Assembly (NCBI GenBank): GCA_900316015.1
Contig: ONBG01000002.1
Coordinates: 1 to 64,000 of the forward strand
DNA: 64,000 nucleotides
Reading direction: 5' to 3'
Source: an uncultured Prevotella sp.
GTDB lineage: Bacteria > Bacteroidota > Bacteroidia > Bacteroidales > Bacteroidaceae
Shown here piece by piece: positions 41,611 through 50,300 of this stretch. Position 1 is the stretch's first letter. Every line of letters starts with the position of its first letter. The position numbers and the translations under genes were made by a program. Below the pieces are notes generated by a model that saw nothing but the letters and a program-made list of their open reading frames with translations, was not told the origin of the DNA and did not search any database.

Positions 41611-43413
41611 ATGAACAGACTATGGCTATCCTTCATCATGGGGCTATCACTCACAACAGCAACTGCACAAATCAACGATGCCCGAGGACCCCAATGGCTT
41701 CACGATGCCGTTTTCTATCAAATATATCCCTCTTCTTATATGGATTCTGACGGCAATGGAATCGGTGATCTGCCTGGTATCACTTCAAAACTTGATTACA
41801 TTAAAAGTTTAGGAGTCAATGCTCTGTGGCTAAATCCATGCTTTGAATCAGGGTGGTTTGATGGAGGATATGATGTCATTGACTTCTACAAAGTTGATCC
41901 ACGCTTCGGGACGAACTCAGACCTGGTCAAGCTTGTCAGTGAAGCTCATAAACGTGGCATTAAGGTATGCCTTGACCTTGTCGCTGGACATTCCAGTGTG
42001 AAGTGCCAATGGTTTCAAGAGAGTGCTAATAGCGATCGAAACGGTCGCTATGCCGACTATTACATTTGGACAGACACAATCAGTGATAAGGATAAATCAG
42101 ATATCATCGTTCGGCACAAGATGCCTAACCCTGCTTCTTCCACATTCGGACGTTATGTAGAGCTCAATGCGCCAAGAGGAAAATATTATGAGAAAAACTT
42201 CTTCGAGTGCCAACCTGCACTCAACTATGGCTTTGCCCACCCCGACCCCAATCATCAATGGGAACAGCCAGTGACCGCACCGGGACCACAGGCTCTACGC
42301 CGAGAAATGAGAAACATCATGTCATTTTGGTTCGATAAGGGTATAGATGGTTTCCGAGTGGACATGGCCGCATCGCTCGTCAAGAATGACCCAGGCAAAA
42401 TAGAGACCTCAAAATTGTGGAAAGAAATGCGCGAATGGAAGGATAAGAACTATCCGCATTGTGTGCTCATCTCAGAATGGGCAGACCCCACTGTAGCCAT
42501 TCCTGCAGGATTCAACATCGACTTTATGATTCACTTCGGCGTTCCAGGATATGGTTCACTCTTTTTTGACCGTAACACCCCCGATGGGAAAATTCGCCCT
42601 TGGGAAAATCCCCAAACGGCTTATAAGTATTGTTACTTTGATAAAGCAGGCAAGGGATCACTCAAAGAGTTTATCACAAACTATTCCCATTCCTATTTCA
42701 TGACACGCGATAAGGGATATATTGCCATTCCGACAGCTAACCACGATTTCCAGCGTCCTAATATTGGCACACGCAATACACCTGATCAACTCAAGGTTGC
42801 CATGACTTTCTTCCTCACTATGCCTGGCGTACCCTTCATCTTCTACGGTGATGAGATTGGCATGAAATATGAGATGAACCTGCCGAGCAAGGAAGGTTCT
42901 AATGAGCGCGCAGGCACCCGCACGCCGATGCAGTGGACTCCAGGAGCCACAGCAGGCTTCTCATCCTGCACACCCGACAAGCTCTACTTGCCCGTAGCAA
43001 CCGATGGCGGGAAGATCACTGTGACCTCAGAGGAAAATGACTCTAACTCCATGCTCAACTATACGCGGCAGCTTGTACAGCTTCGCCATGCCATACCGGC
43101 ACTCGGCAACCTCGCCGACTGGGAACTTGTCAGTAGCCTCAAGCAGCCCTACCCTATGGTCTACAAACGCTCAATGAGTGGACAAATTTGCATCATAGCA
43201 CTTAATCCTAGTGGCAGAACCGTAAAGGCAGTCATTAAGCATGTGGAAAACGCTCAGGTCTCTGGTGATAGCGATTTAAAGCTAGCAAAAACAAAAGTCA
43301 CAACAAGTAAAGTCTCTACGCTTATCTCCACAGGCAAAACATCCTACAAGAGTGGCAAGCAAGATATCGTGACACTTGGCTCGGTATCTGCAGCAATATT
43401 CCTGCTGAAATAA
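41611..43413 (+). CDS. Exported GH13 alpha-glucan hydrolase
   Basis: Alpha-amylase-family enzyme, 600 residues, cleaving or rearranging alpha-glucosidic bonds. The start at 41611 precedes a signal peptide (LWLSFIMGLSLTTATAQ); an ATG at 41590 is possible. GH13 regions in order: AVFYQIYPSSYMDSDGNGIGDL, LDLVAGHSS, GIDGFRVDMAAS (nucleophile Asp), LISEWADP (acid/base Glu) and PTANHDFQRP (His-Asp). It resembles the oligo-1,6-glucosidase/trehalose-synthase branch rather than SusG; exact specificity is open. It is not inside a susCD locus. Confidence 0.92.
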   Translation: MNRLWLSFIMGLSLTTATAQINDARGPQWLHDAVFYQIYPSSYMDSDGNGIGDLPGITSKLDYIKSLGVNALWLNPCFESGWFDGGYDVIDFYKVDPRFGTNSDLVKLVSEAHKRGIKVCLDLVAGHSSVKCQWFQESANSDRNGRYADYYIWTDTISDKDKSDIIVRHKMPNPASSTFGRYVELNAPRGKYYEKNFFECQPALNYGFAHPDPNHQWEQPVTAPGPQALRREMRNIMSFWFDKGIDGFRVDMAASLVKNDPGKIETSKLWKEMREWKDKNYPHCVLISEWADPTVAIPAGFNIDFMIHFGVPGYGSLFFDRNTPDGKIRPWENPQTAYKYCYFDKAGKGSLKEFITNYSHSYFMTRDKGYIAIPTANHDFQRPNIGTRNTPDQLKVAMTFFLTMPGVPFIFYGDEIGMKYEMNLPSKEGSNERAGTRTPMQWTPGATAGFSSCTPDKLYLPVATDGGKITVTSEENDSNSMLNYTRQLVQLRHAIPALGNLADWELVSSLKQPYPMVYKRSMSGQICIIALNPSGRTVKAVIKHVENAQVSGDSDLKLAKTKVTTSKVSTLISTGKTSYKSGKQDIVTLGSVSAAIFLLK

Positions 43414-43439
43414 TAACCTCGTACGTGAAATATTCAAAT

Positions 43440-43484
43440 TGATACTAAAGGCAGGCAAATTAATTAAGCTAGCCTTTAGTATCA
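43440..43484. terminator. Bidirectional hairpin between convergent genes
   Basis: TGATACTAAAGGC (43440-43452) pairs perfectly with GCCTTTAGTATCA (43472-43484) around a 19-nt AT-rich loop. It lies between the GH13 gene and the last gene of the minus-strand PUL. Confidence 0.7.
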
Positions 43485-43515
43485 TTTACAATGAATATCT
43501 TAGTAGTACACACGA

Positions 43516-44925
43516 TTAATGGCCTAAATATAAAACTATATGAAGTTTACCTTCCCGAGGTTTTATAGGATTATGAAGACCATGGACAACTCCATTTACT
43601 ACCATCCTTTTTATCTTGTTTCCACAATTCTTAACTTCAATATCCAATCTACTCTTTTGATATCTTATCCCCATTAAGCGATGGAATCCTAATTTATTGA
43701 GTAACGCAACATCAGGATTCAGACAAAGCCCATTGACTGTAAAGTTCATACCTACGACATCATTCATAATCATCCTAAGAAAACCTGTTGCTGACCATGT
43801 CTGGTCATTGACAGAAAGATAATGGACACCATTCTGCCATCCACCATCCTGCTTTCCTGTATTCATATCATATAGTTCATAAAAACAATGATCATTCAAT
43901 TTTACAGCCATCTCTGCTTGGGCATAAAGTTCTTTCCAGAATAAATCCTTGGAGCCAACATGGTGACATGCATCTGCCCAAAAAGCGCCAGCAAAAGGCC
44001 ATAACATCACATTATGCCTTCCTGGCTTTTGATCAGAAAATCGCTTAAATGATGGGTATATGGACGGTATGCCATATTTTCCTATATAAACATTTCTAAC
44101 AATACTTCTCGCTTCCTTGAGATTAACAATACCAAATAATATAGCGAAAGCATTTCCAAGGCATTCTTGGAATTGATGAATTTTACCATATCCATCAATT
44201 AGGTAATACAGACGCTCTTGCTTTTTATCATAGAAATATTTCCGAATGTTTTGTTTGAGTTTTGTTGCTTTATCTAAATAAAAGATATGCTTTAGATTAT
44301 CTCCAAGGGCAACGGCCATTTTTGATAAAACTATGTAAGCTTCATAATAAACGCAATTTGTACTTAAACATTTAATCCTATTAGATTCAGGATATAATAA
44401 GACATTATCTCCACCTTTAATTGTGTCACTATAAATAGGTTCTTCATAACCTGATATCCCATCGTTGAAGACAGAAGGTCCAGTAAACAATCCATAAAAA
44501 GGATCCCAAACCATTTTCTCCAGTTTTAGCATGGTATTTGAAGAAGCAATATATGCCTTTCTAAGAAAAGCAAGATCATTGTTTTTCTCATAATAATCAT
44601 ATGCTGCAATAACCCATAGAATTTGATCCCAATATTGATGACCTATCATTGTATGATTATGAGTTGTAACACTCCATAAAGAATAAGCGTCTTTTTCTGG
44701 AATCAGAAGTGCTGCTGCATTCCAAGAATTAATAGAAGCATCCCTAGTCCATTCTCCTCCGTACTTCCCACCAGCTTTTATTAAACTATCGGGAGAATTC
44801 TTATATAAAGTCTCAACTGCAAGCTTAAAAGCTTCATCAATTAGTTTATTATCTGTAGATAACTGCTGCGCACTTAAATACAAAGAAACCAACAAATAAC
44901 AGAGAATAATAATTTTTCTTTTCAT
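43516..44925 (-). CDS. Secreted alpha/alpha-barrel glycoside hydrolase (MGH1/GH63-like)
   Basis: 469-residue exported protein, last gene of the PUL. The signal peptide (ending near SAQ) is followed by a six-hairpin fold with GGEWTRDASINSWNAAALL, HQYWDQILWVIAAYDYY, NVMLWPFAGAFWADAC and NDQTWSATGFLRMIM, as in trehalase/GH63/MGH1-like enzymes. Likely acids are the Asp in WTRD and a Glu/Asp near the end of the barrel. In this locus it may remove an alpha-linked glucose or mannose, but the specificity is not readable from sequence. Confidence 0.72.
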   Translation of the reverse strand: MKRKIIILCYLLVSLYLSAQQLSTDNKLIDEAFKLAVETLYKNSPDSLIKAGGKYGGEWTRDASINSWNAAALLIPEKDAYSLWSVTTHNHTMIGHQYWDQILWVIAAYDYYEKNNDLAFLRKAYIASSNTMLKLEKMVWDPFYGLFTGPSVFNDGISGYEEPIYSDTIKGGDNVLLYPESNRIKCLSTNCVYYEAYIVLSKMAVALGDNLKHIFYLDKATKLKQNIRKYFYDKKQERLYYLIDGYGKIHQFQECLGNAFAILFGIVNLKEARSIVRNVYIGKYGIPSIYPSFKRFSDQKPGRHNVMLWPFAGAFWADACHHVGSKDLFWKELYAQAEMAVKLNDHCFYELYDMNTGKQDGGWQNGVHYLSVNDQTWSATGFLRMIMNDVVGMNFTVNGLCLNPDVALLNKLGFHRLMGIRYQKSRLDIEVKNCGNKIKRMVVNGVVHGLHNPIKPREGKLHIVLYLGH

Positions 44926-45016
44926 ATTTTATTTATTTAACAGTAATTACAAAGAAAACTTTTTCCACTACCCAAGACCTAATGAAGTGTACATTTTATG
45001 AAGCTTACCCTTATTC

Positions 45017-48000
45017 CTACATCGTATAATAGATCGGCACAGTTTTCTCGTGCTTGATCACCATTTTACGAAAGGCATCTTCTCTCTCTTTTGGCATCTG
45101 TGCTTTATCCCTCCATTTCTTCGAACCATAAACCCCGGTCTCGGAATAATTCCAAGATTTGAAACCAATTTTTCTTACCACATTTCTGCTCTTAAGACGG
45201 AAATCACCATGCACAGGATCGAAAAATCTCGGATCGGCAACTACAGAATGTAGATCATGTCCTTCTTCTTGGAGCACCCTTAAAGATTTACCCCTGAAAA
45301 CAGGGAATCTTCCATCAGTTACCCAATAGCAATTCCAATCCTCAATATACTTTCCTCTACCCCAATTCAGAATTTCACCACCTTGATCATGCAAGCTACC
45401 ATAAACTATGTTGTGAACAAAAGTAAAAGAGAGATGATCTTCTATACGAGTCAGCATCATTTCCGCACAAATACCCCAAGCCAGGATGTTATTCTCTAAT
45501 ATATTATTCATACCAAAATGTTGATGGAATCCTCCACCTTTGCAACCGTATACAAGATTATGGTCGTACGTAATATCCGAACTTCCTTCGTCGGCATAGA
45601 GTCCCCACCCACGGAAGTCAAAAGAATAAACATCGTGTATTACATTGTGGTGTACACGCGTTCCGTTTGATTTACCAAGGGTATAGATACCTCCTAAATC
45701 CGACATCGTATCAGATCCAATATGATGCAAATGATTATATGCGATCTCATTATCATGAGTGACAGAAGGACCATATCCCCAGACCCAACCAACTGAAATT
45801 GCAGAATAAGTAAGATCACTAACCTCATTATGTAGCACCTTACAATGATCAGCATGAGAAATAGCAATACCAATTGATTGTGGTAAAGTCAAGCCTACCC
45901 GTTGTATGATATTATTTTCTATCATTATCCCTGAACATGGATATGCTTGTATGGGTTTGGAGAAATCTCCAATTTTAATACCTCCACCTCCCAGGTCATA
46001 AAGATAGCATCCTATAATACTACTATTATGACAATTACGTCTCATCCAAATACCACTTGCGCCCGTATGTACCAATTCGCAACCTTCAAATCGTACACCG
46101 CGTACGTTGTTCAATTCTATTGCAGCTTCCATAGAAACAGCCCCTTGTTGCGGAGAATTACCTTCTATGGGCATTCGGTAAGCAGCATATTGAAATGATA
46201 TATTCCGAAATGTGATGTCGTTGCTACCATCGATGACCAAAAATTGACTCGTTACAGGTATCTCGCAGACAGCAGTCGCCATATCCTCCCCTTCACGAGG
46301 TATATAATATAAAGTCCAGTCATCGTCCAAATACCACTCTCCTGGAGAATCCAAAGCCGCACGATAATTATCTATAAACAAGTAAGAGGAAGCATCTATA
46401 GGTTTCCATGGAGCCATACTGTCACCATGAACAACGAGATATCCCCTATTGATATTAATACTATCTATCGTCCTACGAGTACAATCCCACTTATGCATAG
46501 CTGTCAACACAGGTCTTTCGCCATGTGAGAACTTCGGGAGCTCCGTTTTCTCCACAAATATTTTCAGCTGGCTTTTTCCTGGTCCTAAACCCTTCTCCAA
46601 CACGCTGTCCGGATGAAAAGTACCTACATTAGGCATACGGGCACGAATAGCCCTTACTCCATTAACAAATAATTGCTCTGGCTGCTTCCCCCTCCGACCC
46701 ATTTCTGGTATCGTGGTTTTCCATATAAAACCATCTACAGACCGCCAACCACCGATACGCAGGCTACCACATATAACAGATTCCGTTTTACCTTCACCGT
46801 AAAATACAACAGGATGCGTATACTTTCCCTTCAACGTTATAGGTCTGCTTATACGGTGAATGCCTGGTTTCACTTTCACATAAAGAGTATCATTGCCAAA
46901 TTTGTGAGAAGGTTCGAAAAGATCCTGGCTTAATATAGGATCATCTTTTTCAAAATGATGGGCATAAACGTAACCAAGCCTATCATATAGTTTCGTAAGA
47001 TGTAAAAGCCTCATCTTAAAATCGCAGTAGTCCTTCTTCTTTGCTGAATTCACCCATTGCGCTTCACTTATGGCAGCCATACGAGGCATCATCATGTATT
47101 CAGCATGGGACGGACAAGCTATATACTCCGTCCAAAGGTTAGCCTGCACACCAATGATATGAGACCTTATATTTGACGGAATTCCCATTAAAGGATTGTA
47201 TGCATAAACTGAGTCTAGAGGTACATATCCACCTATTGCCAGAGGCTCCGTAAAAGTCTTATCTGACTGATAATAATCAAAATAAGCATAGGGCTTGGGA
47301 GTCATCACTACATTATAACCAGCTTTTGCAGCCCGTATGCCCGGGGCAATACCATGCCAGCTCATAACCATTGCATTGTTGTTTATTGAGTCATTCAAAA
47401 TCTCGTCCCATCCTATCATTCGGCGCCCATGGGAAGAAATCTCTTTCTCTACCATCTGCGTAAAATGAACTTGCAATCCATCAATACTGGTATTAAGTCT
47501 TTTCGCAAGTGCCTTACATCTAGAACATGTCTCCCATCTTGTACGACGACACTCGTCGCCACCGATATGAATAACAGGAGAAGGAAAGACATTCATCAGC
47601 TCATCAAGTACGTCCTTTACGAAATCATTGAGCATATTACTGCCCATACAAAGAACCTCTTCATGAACACCCCAACGATGACTAACATGATATGGTCCAC
47701 CCGTACAACCAAGTTCTGGATAAGCAGCAAGAGCCGACTGCGTATGACCCGGCATATCAATCTCCGGGATTACTGTAATAAATCGCTCGGCAGCATACTT
47801 TACAATTTCACGACACTCGTCCTGTGTATAATAACCACCATAAGGGATACCATCTTCCACATCAGAATTATGACCAATAACGGTGCTTTTTCTTAAAGAG
47901 CCTACTCCTGTAAGCTTAGGATATTTCTTTACTTCAAATCTCCAACCCTGATCGTCACTCAGATGCCAATGAAATACATTCATATTGTGCAAAGCCAACA

Positions 48001-48544
48001 TGTCAATAAACGCCTTTATAAACGACACGGGAAAGAAATGCCGTCCGCAATCAAGCATCATGCCCCGATAAGCAAACTGAGGATTGTCAACAATCATGAC
48101 TGCCGGTAATTCGACCGTTCTGGCTTTATCCTGCACTGGCAAGGACTTTCTTAAAGTTTGGATACCATAGAAAACTCCTGCCGCCGATGCTCCTGTTATA
48201 GTAACTCGTTTAGCCGTCACATGTAACTCATAGCCTTCCTTATTTTTAATCCGAGGACTCGTTCTTATTATAATAAAAGGATTCTTTACTACATGATCCT
48301 TTACTGGAAGGTGAAAACGCGTCGTTTGATAAACAAAAGTTTGCAAGAAGAAAGCATTGTGCTTCATATCTTCTTCATTACCCTCATAGACAATAACCGT
48401 TGATGAATCAATTACAAATGGCTTGTCATTGCAAGCTTTTATATGATCCGGCAAAGGTGTTACACGATAGTCAACATTTAATCCAGATACTATTTGAACA
48501 GAAATCCAAAATAAAAATAAAAGTAACGTACATCTTTTTATCAT
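45017..48544 (-). CDS. GH20 hexosaminidase fused to a GH141-like beta-helix
   Basis: 1175-residue exported protein with two catalytic-type halves. Residues 1-~530 are GH20: a GH20b-like N-domain, FHWHLSDDQGWRFEV, then HIGGDECRRT with the Asp330-Glu331 pair, which cleaves terminal beta-GlcNAc/GalNAc by substrate assistance. From about residue 545 the sequence is a right-handed parallel beta-helix with LFVNGVRAIRARMPN, GEWYLDDDWTLYYIPREGED and repeated NNI/HNV strands, as in GH141 (known fucosidase and xylanase members). A linker-like stretch (SQDLFEPSHKFGNDTLYVK) joins them. No frame break is seen, so the fusion is real in this sequence. It may act on fucosylated HexNAc-containing glycans. Confidence 0.85.
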   Translation of the reverse strand: MIKRCTLLLFLFWISVQIVSGLNVDYRVTPLPDHIKACNDKPFVIDSSTVIVYEGNEEDMKHNAFFLQTFVYQTTRFHLPVKDHVVKNPFIIIRTSPRIKNKEGYELHVTAKRVTITGASAAGVFYGIQTLRKSLPVQDKARTVELPAVMIVDNPQFAYRGMMLDCGRHFFPVSFIKAFIDMLALHNMNVFHWHLSDDQGWRFEVKKYPKLTGVGSLRKSTVIGHNSDVEDGIPYGGYYTQDECREIVKYAAERFITVIPEIDMPGHTQSALAAYPELGCTGGPYHVSHRWGVHEEVLCMGSNMLNDFVKDVLDELMNVFPSPVIHIGGDECRRTRWETCSRCKALAKRLNTSIDGLQVHFTQMVEKEISSHGRRMIGWDEILNDSINNNAMVMSWHGIAPGIRAAKAGYNVVMTPKPYAYFDYYQSDKTFTEPLAIGGYVPLDSVYAYNPLMGIPSNIRSHIIGVQANLWTEYIACPSHAEYMMMPRMAAISEAQWVNSAKKKDYCDFKMRLLHLTKLYDRLGYVYAHHFEKDDPILSQDLFEPSHKFGNDTLYVKVKPGIHRISRPITLKGKYTHPVVFYGEGKTESVICGSLRIGGWRSVDGFIWKTTIPEMGRRGKQPEQLFVNGVRAIRARMPNVGTFHPDSVLEKGLGPGKSQLKIFVEKTELPKFSHGERPVLTAMHKWDCTRRTIDSININRGYLVVHGDSMAPWKPIDASSYLFIDNYRAALDSPGEWYLDDDWTLYYIPREGEDMATAVCEIPVTSQFLVIDGSNDITFRNISFQYAAYRMPIEGNSPQQGAVSMEAAIELNNVRGVRFEGCELVHTGASGIWMRRNCHNSSIIGCYLYDLGGGGIKIGDFSKPIQAYPCSGIMIENNIIQRVGLTLPQSIGIAISHADHCKVLHNEVSDLTYSAISVGWVWGYGPSVTHDNEIAYNHLHHIGSDTMSDLGGIYTLGKSNGTRVHHNVIHDVYSFDFRGWGLYADEGSSDITYDHNLVYGCKGGGFHQHFGMNNILENNILAWGICAEMMLTRIEDHLSFTFVHNIVYGSLHDQGGEILNWGRGKYIEDWNCYWVTDGRFPVFRGKSLRVLQEEGHDLHSVVADPRFFDPVHGDFRLKSRNVVRKIGFKSWNYSETGVYGSKKWRDKAQMPKEREDAFRKMVIKHEKTVPIYYTM

Positions 48545-48584
48545 AATCTTTACAAGAAAAGTTTAGCAATTTCAAATTTCACGA

Positions 48585-50219
48585 CTACCTCATTTCATTA
48601 ACGATACTATCTGCAACCTGGTTTTCCGTCCGCCTAACTATCATCTTACTAAAGAGAGACGGACAAGCTATAGGATATTTTTTAGCCAGCATTTCGACCT
48701 CTTTCCATGCCTCATCGTATTCTCGTATATACAAAGCTTTATCGAATGGCAAACTCAATTGACGAATTCCAGCAAGATGATATAGACTACGAAAAATACG
48801 AAACATCTGAAAACCATATAAACATGAGACCCTAACTACCAACTGTCTTATCGTATCTGGCATCTGTATCTTACCTGATAAACTAACGATCTGCTTAAAA
48901 TCTTCTACAGCTTCATCCTGTTCTTGAATAAGCTTATCAGCTAAATCAACATTTGTAGGTAATACGGGGAAAGGGATATACATATCACGTATACCCATTG
49001 GCTCGTTATTAGGATTCCATCTTTTATCAAAAGCCTTAAAGCAAGCATCTTCACTCAGCAAAGCAATCTTCCTCATCATTTTGGTACTATTATGATCTAA
49101 ATGCAAATACATACCACAATAATCTCTGAACAATTTTTCTTCACTATAACTTGGGTTTACTGCCCATGCTGATAAAACCCAAGCATTCATCTCGCTCCAT
49201 AGCTCATCCTTCGGATAAGGTCCTTCCCAACCACCACCACGAGACCATGTCCACAAACCAGCAAGTTTTCCCATTTTATAAATATCTCGAATGCAACATG
49301 GTTTGCCTTCATGCCGTAAACTATCGTCTTCCGGGAACCCATCAATTACACCACGTGCTATATAATTGGGGAAAGCTCCTTTGCCTTCATATTCACGAGA
49401 ACATTGCACTTCAACAATCTGTTGATGACGCCCTTTCCCCAAAATTTTACTGAAGGAATGTCCACGATGGAAATCACCTTCACAGTGTTTGACTGAAATA
49501 ATGAGATTTGGATGGGGTTTAACTATGTTTGTAATGTACAAATATTTATCAAGATCTAAATCGAAGCTCCACCATGTGCGAAAAAAGAGTTTTTTATTCA
49601 ACTTTTCACAGATCTCTTCGCGAAGAAGGTTGAGAAGTGGGATAATGCAGTTGTCTGCATCTTTCTTTCCAACAATACTGCCCTGATGGTAAGGAGCATC
49701 CTGTAAATAAGTCTCCCCAATACGCACAATAAGACCATCCATCTGTGGAAACTGTTGGAATATAGCTTTTATTTGATAGCGTAAGATACGTTGAGTAAGC
49801 GTATCTTTGGGATTTCCAAACGTATTTTCTATATGATAAAGTTTAACTAAATTTTTGGGCAATAATATTAAATCACTCATAGCATACACTTTAAGCCCTT
49901 CTCGCTTGCAGGCATTAAACATACTATGTAACCTTGCAGACTTCCTCTCTGCCCATTCACGCAACGGTGAACCCGGAGGCATTATTCTCTTGTCAAAACC
50001 ATCCCAATTAATGGCAAGTGTGGGAGAGTCAAACAAAAAGTATGACTTGCTATTGTATCCCATCTCCGCAAGAATATCAGGACGGTTAAATTTACTTTCA
50101 TATCCTTGTTCACCAGGGTTATTATGGACCATATCGATGCGATATTTCAGAGAACGACATTGACCATAAGAGAATAAGTTACAGATCGTTAAAAGAAATA
50201 TTAAAAAGAATCTTTTCAT
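48585..50219 (-). CDS. Secreted TIM-barrel-like protein of unassigned family
   Basis: 544-residue exported protein (signal peptide ending near FSYGQ). I do not firmly recognise the family. The middle has alternating strand/helix segments like a glycosidase barrel: MDGLIVRIGETYLQD, KKLFFRTWWSFDLD, LIISVKHCEGDFHR, IVEVQCSREYEGKG and GLWTWSRGGGWEGP. Acidic residues fall at strand ends, such as the Glu in RIGET and in VQCSREYEG. The C-terminal third is helical. The overall shape recalls GH67-type alpha-glucuronidases, but that is a guess. It lies between the GH92 fusion and the GH20 fusion, so it is probably an uncharacterised glycan-active enzyme of this PUL. Confidence 0.6.
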   Translation of the reverse strand: MKRFFLIFLLTICNLFSYGQCRSLKYRIDMVHNNPGEQGYESKFNRPDILAEMGYNSKSYFLFDSPTLAINWDGFDKRIMPPGSPLREWAERKSARLHSMFNACKREGLKVYAMSDLILLPKNLVKLYHIENTFGNPKDTLTQRILRYQIKAIFQQFPQMDGLIVRIGETYLQDAPYHQGSIVGKKDADNCIIPLLNLLREEICEKLNKKLFFRTWWSFDLDLDKYLYITNIVKPHPNLIISVKHCEGDFHRGHSFSKILGKGRHQQIVEVQCSREYEGKGAFPNYIARGVIDGFPEDDSLRHEGKPCCIRDIYKMGKLAGLWTWSRGGGWEGPYPKDELWSEMNAWVLSAWAVNPSYSEEKLFRDYCGMYLHLDHNSTKMMRKIALLSEDACFKAFDKRWNPNNEPMGIRDMYIPFPVLPTNVDLADKLIQEQDEAVEDFKQIVSLSGKIQMPDTIRQLVVRVSCLYGFQMFRIFRSLYHLAGIRQLSLPFDKALYIREYDEAWKEVEMLAKKYPIACPSLFSKMIVRRTENQVADSIVNEMR

Positions 50220-50300
50220 TTATATATTATCAAAAGTGAATATAGCTGCACATTTTTCTTAAGGAGGTCCTACAAAATACTAGCAGGACACTCCTCAAAG

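Noticed and set aside
50262-50295. Interrupted hairpin AGGAG-g-TCCT / AGGA-ca-CTCCT between the GH92 gene and the next gene
   Set aside because: Bulged stem without a T-run on the transcribed strand; too weak to call a terminator or regulator.
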